The notes beneath the pieces are model-generated. The model did no database searches. It saw nothing but the letters and a program-made list of their open reading frames with translations, and was not told where the DNA came from. A DNA stretch of 64,000 bases from Sulfuriferula sp. AH1 (GTDB lineage: Bacteria; Pseudomonadota; Gammaproteobacteria; Burkholderiales; Sulfuriferulaceae), in contig NZ_CP021138.1 of the NCBI RefSeq assembly GCF_002162035.1, positions 2,728,001 through 2,792,000 on the forward strand, read 5' to 3'. Shown here piece after piece: positions 9,348 through 19,874 of this stretch. The position numbers and the translations under genes are program-made. Position 1 is the stretch's first letter, and every line of letters begins with the position of its first letter.

Positions 9348-9351
9348 GCTA

Positions 9352-10638
9352 TTACTTGCCGTTTTCCCGCTCGAACACCACCTGACCTTCCACCAGTGTG
9401 TGCGTCACGACACCCTGCATTTCATAACCCAGGAACGGCGTATTCTTGCCCTGGCTGCGCAACACAGCCGGCATGACTGTCCAGCGTATTTCAGGGTTAA
9501 AAATACACACATCGGCTGAGTGACCTACGGCCAGATGGCCCGCATCCAGCCCCAGAATAGCCGCCGGCCGTTGCGTAATACGCGCGAGCGCATCGCTCAG
9601 ACTGACACGCTGTTCCGCCGCCCACTTCAATGTCAATGGCAACAACAGCTCCAGCCCGGTAGCGCCTGCTTCCGACTCGCCGAACGGCATCTGCTTGGCG
9701 TCGTCATCCACTGGCGCATGGTTGGAACACAATGCATCAATGACCCCCGCAGCCAATCCGGCACGGATAGCATCGCGATCGCGTATCGCACGCAACGGAG
9801 GAATCAGGTGATAGTTGGGGTCGAAATAGCCGATATCCATATCGGACAAATGCAGGTGATTGATGCTGACATCGCAACTTACCTTGAGCCCTTCGGCTTT
9901 CGCTATCCGCACCATCTCGACACCCTGCGCTGAAGACAGGCGACACAAGTGCACGCTGGCACCGGTTTCGCGGGCCAGCAGCAGGATCGTCGCTATGGCT
10001 ATGGTTTCGGCACTGTACGGAATCCCGGGTAGCCCCAGACGCGTGGCGACAAAACCGTCATGTGCGACGCCGCCTCTGGCAAGATAGGCATCCTGCGGGC
10101 GCAACCATACGGTAAACCCGAAGGTGGCGGCATATTCCATTGCGCGCACCAGCACTTGCGTATCGGAAATCGCCGCATCGGCCTGCGAAAAGCCGACGCA
10201 GCCTGCATCACGCAATTCGGCCATTTCCGTCAACCGCTCGCCTTCCAGCTTTTGCGTCAGCGCGCCGATAGGGTAGACGCGCGCCTGGTTCAGGTTCTGC
10301 GCACGGAATTTCAACATTTCCACCAGACCCGGTTCATCCAGCGGCGGATCGGTATCCGGCGGGCAAGCCAGACTGGTGACGCCACCGGCACACGCAGCAT
10401 TCATTTCCGACTCCAGCGTAGCGCGATATTCGAAGCCCGGCTCACGCAAGCGCGCAGCGAGGTCGACCAGACCGGGACACACGATGCAATCGCTGGCATC
10501 GATGACCCGATGAGCGTGAAAGCCTTCCGGCCCGGTGCCGATGGCGGCAATCTTGCCTGCCGCAATAAATACGTCGGCACGCTGGTCGACGCCATGTTTT
10601 GAATCGATCACGCGCCCGTGTTGAATTTGAATATTCAT
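9352..10638 (-). CDS. pyrC': Dihydroorotase-like PyrC' (probably non-catalytic ATCase partner)
   Basis: The 428-residue protein has the class I dihydroorotase fold but lacks the metal site. Where active enzymes have D-x-H-x-H-x-R it reads DLAARLREPG (residues 59-68), so Ala61 and Arg63 replace both zinc-binding histidines. In Pseudomonas and many betaproteobacteria such PyrC' (PyrX) proteins are inactive and hold aspartate transcarbamoylase in a dodecamer. It lies one base after pyrB, which supports that role. A true dihydroorotase should be encoded elsewhere. Automated annotation would probably call it pyrC. Confidence 0.9.
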   Translation of the reverse strand: MNIQIQHGRVIDSKHGVDQRADVFIAAGKIAAIGTGPEGFHAHRVIDASDCIVCPGLVDLAARLREPGFEYRATLESEMNAACAGGVTSLACPPDTDPPLDEPGLVEMLKFRAQNLNQARVYPIGALTQKLEGERLTEMAELRDAGCVGFSQADAAISDTQVLVRAMEYAATFGFTVWLRPQDAYLARGGVAHDGFVATRLGLPGIPYSAETIAIATILLLARETGASVHLCRLSSAQGVEMVRIAKAEGLKVSCDVSINHLHLSDMDIGYFDPNYHLIPPLRAIRDRDAIRAGLAAGVIDALCSNHAPVDDDAKQMPFGESEAGATGLELLLPLTLKWAAEQRVSLSDALARITQRPAAILGLDAGHLAVGHSADVCIFNPEIRWTVMPAVLRSQGKNTPFLGYEMQGVVTHTLVEGQVVFERENGK

Positions 10639-10639
10639 G

Positions 10640-11590
10640 TTAATTACCCGCCAAAATGCTCATGACTGCCATCCGCACTGCAATGCCGTAGGTTACCTGC
10701 GGCAAAATCACCGATTGCTTGCCGTCCGCCACGGCGGAATCGATCTCCACCCCGCGGTTCATCGGGCCAGGGTGCATGACAATGGCATCCGGGCGTGCCA
10801 GCGCCAGTTTTTCCTGGGTCAGGCCGTAGTATTTGAAATATTCCTGCGCGCTCGGCAAACGCGCACCGCGCATCCGTTCGTTTTGCAGCCGCAGCATGAT
10901 GACCACATCGACGTCTTTCAGCCCTTGCGTCATATCGTGATAGACATGCACGCCCATCTGCTCCACGCCCGTTGGCAACAGGGTCTTGGGTGCGATAACA
11001 CGCACTTCCGGAACGCCCAGCGTGGTGAGCGCATGAATCTGCGAACGTGCCACACGTGAATGCAGGACGTCGCCAACGATGGCTACGCGCAGGTTATGAA
11101 ACTCGCCTTTGAATTTACGAATCGTAAACATATCCAGCAATCCCTGGGTGGGATGGGCATGGCGGCCATCGCCGGCATTTACCACATGGATATGCGGTGC
11201 CACATGGCGGGCGATCATATGCGCAGCACCCGATTGCGCATGGCGCACCACGAACATGTCGGCCTGCATCGCAGCCAGATTGTCCACCGTATCCAGCAAG
11301 GTTTCGCCTTTGCTCTGGCTCGACGCGCTGATATTGAGATTGATCACATCGGCGGACAAGCGCTTGGCGGCGATCTCGAAAGTAGTGCGTGTGCGCGTTG
11401 ACGGCTCGAAGAACAGATTGAAAATCGCCTTGCCGCGCAGCAACGGCACCTTTTTCACTTCCTGCTCGCTTACCGCAATAAATCCTTCCGCCGTATCGAG
11501 TATCTGCGTCAGGATTGCGCGCGGCAAACCGTCTATCGTCAATAAATGACGCAAGCCGCCGTCTGCATTGAGTTGGGGATTTAAAGTCAT
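10640..11590 (-). CDS. pyrB: Aspartate carbamoyltransferase catalytic subunit
   Basis: It catalyses the committed step of pyrimidine synthesis, carbamoyl phosphate plus aspartate to carbamoyl aspartate. The 316 residues contain the carbamoyl-phosphate loop STRTRTTFE, the HPTQGLLD motif and the C-terminal [10 protein letters not shown]. It overlaps pyrR by 4 bp and is followed directly by pyrC', the arrangement of class A ATCases. Confidence 0.97.
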   Translation of the reverse strand: MTLNPQLNADGGLRHLLTIDGLPRAILTQILDTAEGFIAVSEQEVKKVPLLRGKAIFNLFFEPSTRTRTTFEIAAKRLSADVINLNISASSQSKGETLLDTVDNLAAMQADMFVVRHAQSGAAHMIARHVAPHIHVVNAGDGRHAHPTQGLLDMFTIRKFKGEFHNLRVAIVGDVLHSRVARSQIHALTTLGVPEVRVIAPKTLLPTGVEQMGVHVYHDMTQGLKDVDVVIMLRLQNERMRGARLPSAQEYFKYYGLTQEKLALARPDAIVMHPGPMNRGVEIDSAVADGKQSVILPQVTYGIAVRMAVMSILAGN

Positions 11591-12111
11591 TTGAGATCCA
11601 CTAATTTCAAACCAAGATTCGCGTCATCATCCCGCACCAGATGGATATGCTGATGTGCAGGCACCCGCAACGCCGCGCCGACAAAATCAGCCGCAATCGG
11701 CAATTGCCGGTCGCCGATACGGTCTATCAGCACAGCCAGATGGATGCACGCCGGACGCCCGTAATCAAACAATGCGTTCATCGCTGCGCGCACGGAACGT
11801 CCGGTATACAGCACATCGTCAACCAGCAGGATATCGCGCCCTTCTACCTCAAACGGCAAATGTGTCGGCTTGACCTGTGCATGCAGACCGATACTTTCAA
11901 AATCGTCGCGATAGAACGAGATGTCGAGACTGCCATGCGGCATGGCCGGATTGAGCAAGGGGTGCAAATGTTCAGCCGCCCAGACGCCGCCGGTATACAT
12001 CCCCACCAAAACCGTATTGGCTGTCAGCGTTGGCTTGATCGCTGCCGCCAATTCGGCAATCAGCGCGTCCGCATTGGGCAATATGAGTGAATTCCCATCA
12101 GGCAAGTTCAT
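11587..12111 (-). CDS. pyrR: PyrR bifunctional protein / uracil phosphoribosyltransferase
   Basis: The 174-residue type I phosphoribosyltransferase shows the PRPP-binding loop [18 protein letters not shown] chose the start at MNLPDGNSL because upstream in-frame residues lie within ruvX and look like its shadow. The start overlaps the end of ruvX by 14 bp. In Bacillus PyrR attenuates pyr mRNA; in proteobacteria a regulatory role is less certain. I saw no obvious attenuator before pyrB because the genes overlap. Confidence 0.92.
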   Translation of the reverse strand: MNLPDGNSLILPNADALIAELAAAIKPTLTANTVLVGMYTGGVWAAEHLHPLLNPAMPHGSLDISFYRDDFESIGLHAQVKPTHLPFEVEGRDILLVDDVLYTGRSVRAAMNALFDYGRPACIHLAVLIDRIGDRQLPIAADFVGAALRVPAHQHIHLVRDDDANLGLKLVDLK

Positions 12112-12553
12112 GAGCGGATTCCGATTCATCAAAATACTGTTGCAAAATTTGTTGTGCGGCGACCTGATCGAGCATGGCTTTCTGCTTGCGGCCATACACA
12201 CCTGACCCGGTTAACGCCATGCTTGCTGCGGTTGAGCTGTAACGCTCATCGACCCATGCCACAGGCAATCCAAAACGGCCTTTAAGCCTATTGGCAAAGC
12301 GCAAACAAGTAGGGGCAAATTCATGCGGCGTGCCATCGTTGTGATGCGGCATGCCGACTACCAGCAATACTGGACTCCATTCGCCGATCAGCGTTGCGAT
12401 GCGCTCAAAACGCACTGCGTTCACCTCGCTGCTTATGGTTTCCAGCGGATGCGCCAAAGCCAGTTCCAGCGTCCCCACCGCCACACCCACGCGTCTTAGG
12501 CCAAAATCGAACCCCAGCACGGTGCCTGCGCGGCACTTAAGCGTGTCCGGCAT
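12098..12553 (-). CDS. ruvX: Putative pre-16S rRNA nuclease YqgF/RuvX
   Basis: The 151-residue RNase H-like protein has the N-terminal [14 protein letters not shown] strand-turn with catalytic Asp and the VDERYSS motif near the C-terminal third. It is implicated in processing the 16S rRNA 5' end. The start [10 protein letters not shown] gives normal family length and overlaps algH by 17 bp; a longer in-frame extension lies inside algH and is rejected. It is in the algH-ruvX-pyrR-pyrB-pyrC' operon. Confidence 0.93.
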   Translation of the reverse strand: MPDTLKCRAGTVLGFDFGLRRVGVAVGTLELALAHPLETISSEVNAVRFERIATLIGEWSPVLLVVGMPHHNDGTPHEFAPTCLRFANRLKGRFGLPVAWVDERYSSTAASMALTGSGVYGRKQKAMLDQVAAQQILQQYFDESESAHELA

Positions 12554-13097
12554 CTTCGGACAAGTTGGCGTAATCCACACCCAGCAAGCGCATCGCCGCT
12601 TCCAGCCGCTCTTCGGCAGGCAAATCAAATATCACCTGGGTATCTGCGGCAACTGAAAGCCATGCATTCTGCGCCAGCTCGTCTTCCAGCTGACCCGCTC
12701 CCCAGCCGGCATAACCCAGCGAAACCATCATCTTGTCGGGACCGCCGCCTTCGCCGATCGCATCCAGAATATCCTTGGAGGTAGTGAGCCCCAGCGTGTC
12801 ATTGACAGGCAAGGTAGATTGCCAATGACCCACCGGCTGATGCAGCACAAACCCGCGCCCGGTATCTACCGGGCCACCAAAATATAAAGTCTGCTGTGCC
12901 AGTTCTGTGCGGATCAGCGGTGTGCCGATCTGCGTAAACAGCTCGGCCATATTCATGTCGATAGGACGATTGACAATCACCCCGAGCGCACCTTCTTCAT
13001 TGTGTTCGCAAATATAGGTAAGCGTGCGTGCAAAACGCTCGTCTGCCATGCTGGGCATGGCAATCAGGAAATGGCCGGTGAGGTCGACAGTCTGCAT
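12537..13097 (-). CDS. algH: AlgH/YqgE family protein
   Basis: The 186-residue DUF179 protein starts with the family signature [14 protein letters not shown] and contains [15 protein letters not shown] and the [14 protein letters not shown] stretch. The biochemical function of the family is unsettled; the name comes from an alginate regulator in Pseudomonas. It is the first gene of the pyrimidine operon. No Shine-Dalgarno site precedes the ATG, and the predicted transcription start lies only a few bases upstream, so translation may be leaderless. Confidence 0.95.
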   Translation of the reverse strand: MQTVDLTGHFLIAMPSMADERFARTLTYICEHNEEGALGVIVNRPIDMNMAELFTQIGTPLIRTELAQQTLYFGGPVDTGRGFVLHQPVGHWQSTLPVNDTLGLTTSKDILDAIGEGGGPDKMMVSLGYAGWGAGQLEDELAQNAWLSVAADTQVIFDLPAEERLEAAMRLLGVDYANLSEDAGHA

Positions 13098-13106
13098 AAT
13101 AAGTGA

Positions 13107-13135
13107 ATTGTAACGGCCTCGGACAGGAAGTACAA
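13107..13135 (-). promoter_or_regulatory. Candidate sigma-70 promoter of the algH-pyr operon
   Basis: On the minus strand TTGTAC (13135-13130) and TACAAT (13112-13107) are spaced 17 bp apart. The start of transcription would fall near 13100, about 3 nt before the algH ATG. Confidence 0.5.
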
Positions 13136-13232
13136 TTTGTTAACGACCGGATGCAGACAAACGAATAAATAGGCTTGAATCGATACGATAAATTATTACA
13201 GCAATCCGGCCATGGCATAGGCCGCAACCCGC

Positions 13233-13628
13233 TCATGCATGCAGATCGAGCCACCGTTCGGGCAGCTTCAATAAATGGCAGACATTCTCACGCTCCGCCT
13301 GCGACATTAAATTCACCAGACCGACATATCCGTCACGCAAGTTGTATACCTGACGGTAACCATGCGCCTTGGCGATTTCACATGCCTCGCACGAACGGTT
13401 GCCCGTGCGGCACACAAAAATTACCGGCGTATCGGGTGCCGCGATTCTTGCCACCTCCACCGCAAATCCCGGGTTGGGATCCCACTCCGGGGTATACAGG
13501 GGAATATGGTAGGAACCGTTTACATAGCCAATGTCCTCGCGTTCATGCAAAAACCTGACATCGATAATGACTGCATCGGGTTGGCGCGCCAGCAAGCCCG
13601 ACAATTCATGGGGGCTAATCTGCAACAT
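13233..13628 (-). CDS. Rhodanese-like domain protein
   Basis: The 131-residue single-domain rhodanese has the active-site loop CRTGNRS with its catalytic cysteine and the CH2A motif VIIDVRFLHER. Such proteins transfer or bind sulfane sulfur. It has no signal peptide, so it is cytoplasmic. A GGAGG site precedes the start. It is transcribed away from metH and stands alone, with the algH promoter region downstream. The loop length (six residues after Cys) suits sulfur rather than arsenate or phosphatase chemistry. Confidence 0.9.
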   Translation of the reverse strand: MLQISPHELSGLLARQPDAVIIDVRFLHEREDIGYVNGSYHIPLYTPEWDPNPGFAVEVARIAAPDTPVIFVCRTGNRSCEACEIAKAHGYRQVYNLRDGYVGLVNLMSQAERENVCHLLKLPERWLDLHA

Positions 13629-13753
13629 GTTAAACCTCCGCTGATTAGTGTTTAAAATGGGCGCAACCAGTCAATTACATTTGAGTTCCGCCTGTCTGAA
13701 CAAAATGTAAGCAATGTATATGCCAATGAAATCAGCGTCTTTTGCAGCAAAAA

Positions 13754-13777
13754 ATGCGGTTTTTTGTTAATTTCTCG
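13754..13777. repeat. AT-rich inverted repeat between rhodanese and metH
   Basis: CAAAAAA and TTTTTTG flank a short TGCGG-type loop in the 252-bp divergent region. It could be a weak terminator-like hairpin or a protein site. I looked for SAH and cobalamin riboswitch cores in the same region and did not recognise either. Confidence 0.35.
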
Positions 13778-13880
13778 ACAACAGTGATGAAATTTGTCAT
13801 GACCTCGCCAGCCGCTGCAGACTGGCTTAAGCCCCTGATTCAACGTATCATAAACCCTTTCCGTTGTTTCCTGAATCGCC

Positions 13881-16800
13881 ATGACCGACCGCACCGCATT
13901 ACTCCACGCCGCACTTAAAAACCGCATCCTGATCCTGGATGGTGCAATGGGCACCATGATCCAGAGCTACAAGCTGGAAGAAGCGGACTATCGCGGGGAG
14001 CGCTTTGCCGATTTCGGTCATGATCTCAAAGGCAACAACGACCTGCTGGTGCTGACGCAACCCCACATTATCCGCGCCATCCACGCCGCCTATCTGGAAG
14101 CCGGTGCCGATATTCTGGAAACCAACAGTTTCAATGCCACGGCCATCTCCATGGCGGATTACCACATGGAGCATCTGGTCTATGAGCTCAATGTGGAAGC
14201 CGCCAGACTGGCGCGCAGCGCTGCGGACGAATACAGTGCGAAGACGCCGGACCGACCGCGCTTTGTCGCCGGCATTCTCGGCCCTACCAGCCGCACCGCC
14301 AGCATGTCGCCGGACGTCAATGACCCCGGTTTCCGCAACGTCACCTACGATGAGTTGATAACCACTTACACCGAGGCCATCCGCGGCCTGCTCGATGGCG
14401 GCGCGGATATCCTGATGGTGGAAACCATCTTCGACACGCTCAACGCCAAGGCCGCACTATTCGCTATCCAGAAATTCTTCGACGAAAACGATTGCCATGT
14501 GCCAGTGATGATTTCCGGCACGATTACCGATGCATCGGGACGCACCTTGTCCGGGCAGACCACCGAAGCCTTCCTCAATTCGGTGCGCCATGTACGTCCG
14601 CTGTCAATCGGCCTGAATTGCGCCTTGGGCGCGCATGAATTGCGCCAGTATGTCGAGGAGCTGGCCACCAAGGCCGACTGCTACGTTTCAGCCCATCCCA
14701 ATGCCGGACTGCCCAATGCATTCGGCGAATACGACGAATCCCCTGAAGCCATGGCGGCGCAAATCGGCCCGTGGGCAGCTGCCGGCATGCTCAACATTAT
14801 CGGTGGCTGCTGCGGCACCACTCCTGCGCACATCCAGGCGATCCGCGAGGCAGTGGAAAACCACCCACCGCGGCAAATTCCGGACATCGAGCGCAAATTG
14901 CGCATTTCGGGCCTGGAACCATTTAACCTCGGTGCCGGCGACCTGTTTGTCAACGTCGGCGAACGCACCAACGTCACCGGCTCCAAGATGTTCGCGCGCC
15001 TCATCATCAACGGCCAATACGACGAAGCCCTGGCAGTGGCACGCAATCAGGTCGAAGCCGGCGCACAGATCATCGACATCAACATGGACGAAGGCATGCT
15101 CGACGCGGAAGCGGCGATGGTGCGCTTCCTCAACCTCATCGCCTCGGAGCCCGACATCGCCCGCGTACCGATCATGATCGATTCGTCCAAATGGTCGGTG
15201 ATCGAGGCCGGGCTAAAATGCGTGCAGGGCAAATGCATCGTCAACTCCATCTCCATGAAGGAAGGTGAAGCCGAATTCATTGAACGCGCCAGACTGTGCA
15301 TGCGCTATGGTGCTGCCGCCGTGGTGATGGCCTTCGACGAGGTCGGTCAGGCCGACACCCAGGCGCGCAAGGTGGAAATCTGCACACGAGCCTACAGGAT
15401 CCTCACCGAACAGCTCGATTTCCCGCCCGAAGACATCATTTTCGATCCCAATATCTTCGCGGTGGCAACCGGCATCGAAGAGCATAACAACTATGCTGTC
15501 GATTTCATCGAGGCCACCCGCGAGATCAAGCGCACCTTGCCATTTGCCAAGATTTCCGGCGGCGTGTCCAACGTGTCGTTCTCGTTCCGCGGCAATGAAC
15601 CGGTGCGCGAGGCGATCCATACCGTATTCCTCTATCATGCCATCAAGGCCGGCATGGACATGGGCATCGTCAACGCCGGGCAGCTGGGCGTGTACGACAA
15701 CATCCCGGCCGACCTGCTGGAGCGGGTCGAGGATGTCATCCTCAATCGTCGCCCTGACGCCACCGAACGTCTGGTGGAGTTTGCCGAAAGCGTCAAAGGT
15801 TCGGCCAAGGAACAGGTCGAAGACCTGAGCTGGCGTGAGGCGCCGGTCGGACAGCGCCTGACCCATGCGCTGGTCAAAGGCATCACCGCCTATATCATCG
15901 AAGACACCGAGGCCGCCCGGCTAGAAGCGGAGCGCCCGATCCACGTTATCGAAGGCGCGCTGATGGACGGCATGAACGTAGTCGGCGACCTGTTCGGCGA
16001 AGGCAAAATGTTCCTGCCACAGGTGGTCAAATCAGCCCGCGTGATGAAACAGGCGGTCGCCCACCTCATCCCGTTTATCGAAGCGGAAAAAGCCCTGAGC
16101 GGCGAATGTGCCGAGGCCAAAGGCAAGATCGTCATGGCCACGGTAAAAGGCGACGTGCATGACATCGGCAAAAACATCGTCGGCGTGGTACTGGCATGCA
16201 ACAACTACGACGTGGTCGATCTGGGCGTGATGGTACCTGCCGCCAGGATACTGCAAACCGCGATTGACGAGAAAGCCGACATCATCGGCCTGTCCGGCCT
16301 GATTACGCCGTCGCTGGAAGAAATGGCGCACGTCGCCAAGGAAATGGAGCGACTGGGCATGAAACTGCCGCTGCTCATCGGCGGGGCCACGACATCGCTG
16401 GCGCACACTGCAGTCAAGATCGAACCGAATTACAGCGGCGCCACCGTGTATGTGAAAGACGCTTCGCGCGCAGTCGGGGTCTGTACCCAGCTGCTGTCGC
16501 CCGATTTGCGCGATGCCTATATGGCGGAAATCAAGGCCGATTACATCCGCATCCGCGAAAGCCACAAGGGCAAACGCGCCCAGTCCAAACGCGCCACGCT
16601 GGCACAGGCCCGCGCTAACGCACTGGTCACCGACTGGCAGACTTACACCCCGCCCGTGCCCAAACAACTCGGCATCCGGGTGTTCAAGGACTACCCACTC
16701 GCCGAAATCGCGCGCTACATCGACTGGACGCCATTCTTCCAGACCTGGGAACTGCATGGGCGTTATCCGAAGATACTGCAGGATGAAGTGGTGGGCGAAG

Positions 16801-17567
16801 AAGCGCGCAAGCTGTTTGCTGATGCCCAGGCCATGCTCAGGCGCATCATCGACGAAGAATGGCTGCATGCCAGCGGCGTGATCGGCCTGTTCCCTGCCAA
16901 CCGCGTGGATGACGATATCGAAATCTATACCGATGAAACCCGCAGCTCGGTCGCCATGACCTACCATGCGCTGCGCCAGCAAATGGAAAAACCGCCGGGC
17001 CGACCGAACATGTGCCTGGCCGATTTCATTGCGCCCAAAGACAGCGGCGTCAAGGATTATATCGGCGCCTTTGCAGTGACGGCGGGGCTGGATATGGACG
17101 AGCGCGTGGCAGCCTATGAAAAAGCCTTCGACGACTACAACGCGATCCTGCTCAAGGCGCTGGCCGACCGTTTTGCCGAGGCCTTCGCCGAGTGCATGCA
17201 TGCCCGTGTACGTCGCGAATTCTGGGGTTATGCCGCCGACGAAAAACTCAGTGACGACGAGCTGATCGACGAAAAATATCGCGGCATCCGTCCTGCACCC
17301 GGCTATCCCGCATGCCCGGAACACAGCGAAAAAGCCGGGCTGTTCGCGCTGCTGCACGCCACCGAGAATACCGGCATGCAGCTCACCGAGAGCTATGCCA
17401 TGCTGCCCGCTTCCAGCGTATCCGGATTCTATTTCTCGCATCCCGAATCCAGCTATTTCGCTGTCGCCAAGATCGACCGTGACCAGCTCGAAGATTACGC
17501 ATGCCGCAAGAACTGGGATATCGCGACGGCCGAACGCTGGCTGGCACCTAATCTGGGTTATGAATAA
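13881..17567 (+). CDS. metH: Cobalamin-dependent methionine synthase
   Basis: It transfers methyl from methyltetrahydrofolate to homocysteine through cobalamin. All four modules are present in 1228 residues: the homocysteine domain (to about 330) with zinc ligands Cys247, Cys310 and Cys311; the pterin domain (about 360-620); the cap and cobalamin domain with GDVHDIGKN, His760 being the lower axial ligand; and the C-terminal AdoMet reactivation domain (about 900-1228). Length matches E. coli MetH. The downstream transporter gene overlaps its stop. Confidence 0.98.
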   Translation: MTDRTALLHAALKNRILILDGAMGTMIQSYKLEEADYRGERFADFGHDLKGNNDLLVLTQPHIIRAIHAAYLEAGADILETNSFNATAISMADYHMEHLVYELNVEAARLARSAADEYSAKTPDRPRFVAGILGPTSRTASMSPDVNDPGFRNVTYDELITTYTEAIRGLLDGGADILMVETIFDTLNAKAALFAIQKFFDENDCHVPVMISGTITDASGRTLSGQTTEAFLNSVRHVRPLSIGLNCALGAHELRQYVEELATKADCYVSAHPNAGLPNAFGEYDESPEAMAAQIGPWAAAGMLNIIGGCCGTTPAHIQAIREAVENHPPRQIPDIERKLRISGLEPFNLGAGDLFVNVGERTNVTGSKMFARLIINGQYDEALAVARNQVEAGAQIIDINMDEGMLDAEAAMVRFLNLIASEPDIARVPIMIDSSKWSVIEAGLKCVQGKCIVNSISMKEGEAEFIERARLCMRYGAAAVVMAFDEVGQADTQARKVEICTRAYRILTEQLDFPPEDIIFDPNIFAVATGIEEHNNYAVDFIEATREIKRTLPFAKISGGVSNVSFSFRGNEPVREAIHTVFLYHAIKAGMDMGIVNAGQLGVYDNIPADLLERVEDVILNRRPDATERLVEFAESVKGSAKEQVEDLSWREAPVGQRLTHALVKGITAYIIEDTEAARLEAERPIHVIEGALMDGMNVVGDLFGEGKMFLPQVVKSARVMKQAVAHLIPFIEAEKALSGECAEAKGKIVMATVKGDVHDIGKNIVGVVLACNNYDVVDLGVMVPAARILQTAIDEKADIIGLSGLITPSLEEMAHVAKEMERLGMKLPLLIGGATTSLAHTAVKIEPNYSGATVYVKDASRAVGVCTQLLSPDLRDAYMAEIKADYIRIRESHKGKRAQSKRATLAQARANALVTDWQTYTPPVPKQLGIRVFKDYPLAEIARYIDWTPFFQTWELHGRYPKILQDEVVGEEARKLFADAQAMLRRIIDEEWLHASGVIGLFPANRVDDDIEIYTDETRSSVAMTYHALRQQMEKPPGRPNMCLADFIAPKDSGVKDYIGAFAVTAGLDMDERVAAYEKAFDDYNAILLKALADRFAEAFAECMHARVRREFWGYAADEKLSDDELIDEKYRGIRPAPGYPACPEHSEKAGLFALLHATENTGMQLTESYAMLPASSVSGFYFSHPESSYFAVAKIDRDQLEDYACRKNWDIATAERWLAPNLGYE

Positions 17568-18444
17568 GCGGGTATTGCCGGCTTATTTCGGCGTTATCCT
17601 GATCTGGTCAACCACGCCGCTGGCAATTCAGTGGAGCGGCGCGGGTGACGATTTCGTATTCCCGTTATTGGCACGCATGGCAATCGGCTTGCTCGCCTGC
17701 GTCATTCTGCTCATCGTATTGGGTCTAAAACTGCCTCTGCACCGCGCTGCGCTGCATGCCTATACAGCCGCGACGGCAGGCGTATTCGGCGCCATGCAGC
17801 TGGTTTATTGGGGCGCACGCTTTGTGCCGTCAGGGCTGATTGCCGTGCTATTCGGTCTGGTTCCGTTATTCACCGGCATCATCAGCCTGCTGCTCGGCAA
17901 TGAGGATCGCCTCAACCTTGCCAGATTGACTGGAATTATCCTGGGGCTGGCCGGGCTAGGCGTCATTTTCGGGGCAGGTACGCATATCGGCACACAGAGC
18001 ATGCCCGGATTTTTAGCCGTACTTGCCGCGGTAATGGTGCAAGCGGGCAGCCTGGTATGGGTCAAGCGAGTCGGGGCTGACGTGCCTGTGTTAGCGCTTA
18101 CTACCGGTGCATTGACTATCTCAGTGGCATTATTATTGCCCTTATGGTGGCTGCTATTCGGACATGTGCCGACCATGAACATGCAGGCCAGCCTATCCAC
18201 GCTGTATTTGGGCGTGTTCGGCTCGGTGATAGGGTTCACCTTGTATTTTTACGTCACCAAACACCTGCAGGCCGGACAGGTGGCGCTCATTACGCTGGTC
18301 ACGCCGGTGAGCGCATTATTGCTCGGACAATGGCTCAACCATGAACAGGTCAACATCGATATCTGGCTGGGTACGGCATTGATACTGCTGGGACTGGGCG
18401 TGCATCAATGGCAACAGCTCGCTCCGGTTTCTAGGGTAAAATAA
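17560..18444 (+). CDS. EamA/DMT-family transporter
   Basis: This 294-residue inner-membrane protein has about ten hydrophobic helices in two EamA repeats, the usual drug/metabolite transporter topology. The start [11 protein letters not shown] overlaps the metH stop by 8 bp, which suggests translational coupling. An in-frame extension upstream lies within metH and lacks hydrophobic character. The family exports amino acids, nucleobases or other metabolites. Coupling to metH hints at a methionine-related substrate, but that is inference only. Confidence 0.87.
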   Translation: MNKRVLPAYFGVILIWSTTPLAIQWSGAGDDFVFPLLARMAIGLLACVILLIVLGLKLPLHRAALHAYTAATAGVFGAMQLVYWGARFVPSGLIAVLFGLVPLFTGIISLLLGNEDRLNLARLTGIILGLAGLGVIFGAGTHIGTQSMPGFLAVLAAVMVQAGSLVWVKRVGADVPVLALTTGALTISVALLLPLWWLLFGHVPTMNMQASLSTLYLGVFGSVIGFTLYFYVTKHLQAGQVALITLVTPVSALLLGQWLNHEQVNIDIWLGTALILLGLGVHQWQQLAPVSRVK

Positions 18445-18472
18445 ACTTTATTTCGCGTATCTGTTTACCGCC

Positions 18473-19870
18473 ATGGCCAAATTCCCTACCAGTACCGACC
18501 CTGAACTCGCTGCGATCAAATTACCGCCACACTCAGTGGAGGCGGAGCAGTCCGTATTAGGCGGCCTGTTGCTGGAAAACCATGCATGGGATCGCATCGC
18601 TGACGTCATTAGCCATAACGACTTTTACCGCCACGACCACCGGCTGATATACCAGACCATTACCAAACTGCTCGAACAGGGCAAACCGGCAGACGTGGTC
18701 ACTGCAGGCGAGGCGCTGGAAAATCTGGGCGAGCTCAACAATGTCGGCGGCCTGCCTTATCTGGTTGCCCTCGCCCAGAACACCCCATCCGCTGCCAATA
18801 TTCGCCGCTATGCCGAAATCGTGCGAGACCGCGGCATCATGCGCAAACTGGTCGAAGTCGGCACCGATATTTCCGAATCTGCCTACAGTCCGGCTGGCCG
18901 CTCCGCCAGCGATCTGCTCGATCAGGCCGAATCCAAGGTATTCGATATTGCCGAAGCAGGCGCGAAAGGCAAACAGGGATTCCTGGAAATCAAACCTTTG
19001 CTCACGCAGGTAGTCGAGCGCATCGATGAGTTATTCAGTCGCGACAACCAAAGCGATGTCACCGGCATCCCCACCGGCTTTGCCGATCTGGATTCCAAGA
19101 CTGCCGGCCTGCAACCTGGCGATCTGATCATCGTTGCCGGCCGGCCTTCCATGGGCAAGACCGCGTTTTCCATCAACATGGGGGAAAATGTCGCGATCGA
19201 CAGCGGCTTGCCGGTCGCGATTTTCTCGATGGAGATGGGCGGCGCACAGCTGGTGATGCGGATGCTCGGTTCCATCGGCCGGCTGGACCAGCACAAAATA
19301 CGTACCGGACGCCTGCAGGACGACGATTGGCAGAAACTCACCTATGCCGTCGGCAAGCTGAACGATGCGCCTATTTTTATCGACGAAACACCTGCGCTCA
19401 ACTCGCTTGAGCTTCGTGCCCGCGCCCGGCGGCTGCATCGGCAATGCGGCAAGCTCGGCCTGATTATCATCGACTATCTGCAACTGATGTCGAGCGTTTC
19501 CAGCGGCGAAAACCGCGCCACCGAGATTTCGGAAATATCCCGCTCGCTGAAAGGCCTGGCCAAGGAGCTGAATTGCCCGGTCATCGCACTCTCGCAGCTC
19601 AACCGTTCGCTGGAACAGCGCCCGAACAAGCGCCCGGTGATGTCCGACCTGCGAGAATCCGGCGCTATCGAACAGGATGCAGACGTCATCCTGTTCATTT
19701 ACCGCGACGAGGTTTATAACCCGGACAGCGATGACAAAGGTAGCGCGGAAATCATCATCGGCAAGCAGCGGAACGGGCCGATAGGCACAGTCCGCCTGAC
19801 CTTCCTCGGCGAGCATACGCGTTTCGAAAATTATGCCAGCGGACATGCCGAGCGCCGTGAGGACTACTGA
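18473..19870 (+). CDS. dnaB: Replicative DNA helicase
   Basis: This hexameric helicase unwinds DNA at the fork. The 465 residues hold an N-terminal DnaB domain (LPPHSVEAEQSVLGGLL) and a RecA-like domain with Walker A GRPSMGKT (from about residue 223), Walker B LIIIDYLQLM and the arginine-finger region. No intein is present. It is followed 4 bp later by alr, the same order as in many proteobacteria. Confidence 0.98.
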   Translation: MAKFPTSTDPELAAIKLPPHSVEAEQSVLGGLLLENHAWDRIADVISHNDFYRHDHRLIYQTITKLLEQGKPADVVTAGEALENLGELNNVGGLPYLVALAQNTPSAANIRRYAEIVRDRGIMRKLVEVGTDISESAYSPAGRSASDLLDQAESKVFDIAEAGAKGKQGFLEIKPLLTQVVERIDELFSRDNQSDVTGIPTGFADLDSKTAGLQPGDLIIVAGRPSMGKTAFSINMGENVAIDSGLPVAIFSMEMGGAQLVMRMLGSIGRLDQHKIRTGRLQDDDWQKLTYAVGKLNDAPIFIDETPALNSLELRARARRLHRQCGKLGLIIIDYLQLMSSVSSGENRATEISEISRSLKGLAKELNCPVIALSQLNRSLEQRPNKRPVMSDLRESGAIEQDADVILFIYRDEVYNPDSDDKGSAEIIIGKQRNGPIGTVRLTFLGEHTRFENYASGHAERREDY

Positions 19871-19874
19871 TTAC

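Noticed and set aside
13629-13880. Possible riboswitch before metH
   Set aside because: I looked for SAH, SAM and cobalamin riboswitch cores and saw no conserved block. Only weak inverted repeats were found.
16032-17441. 469-codon open frame opposite metH
   Set aside because: It mirrors the third-codon bias of metH and resembles no family. Such antisense frames are common in GC-rich genes.
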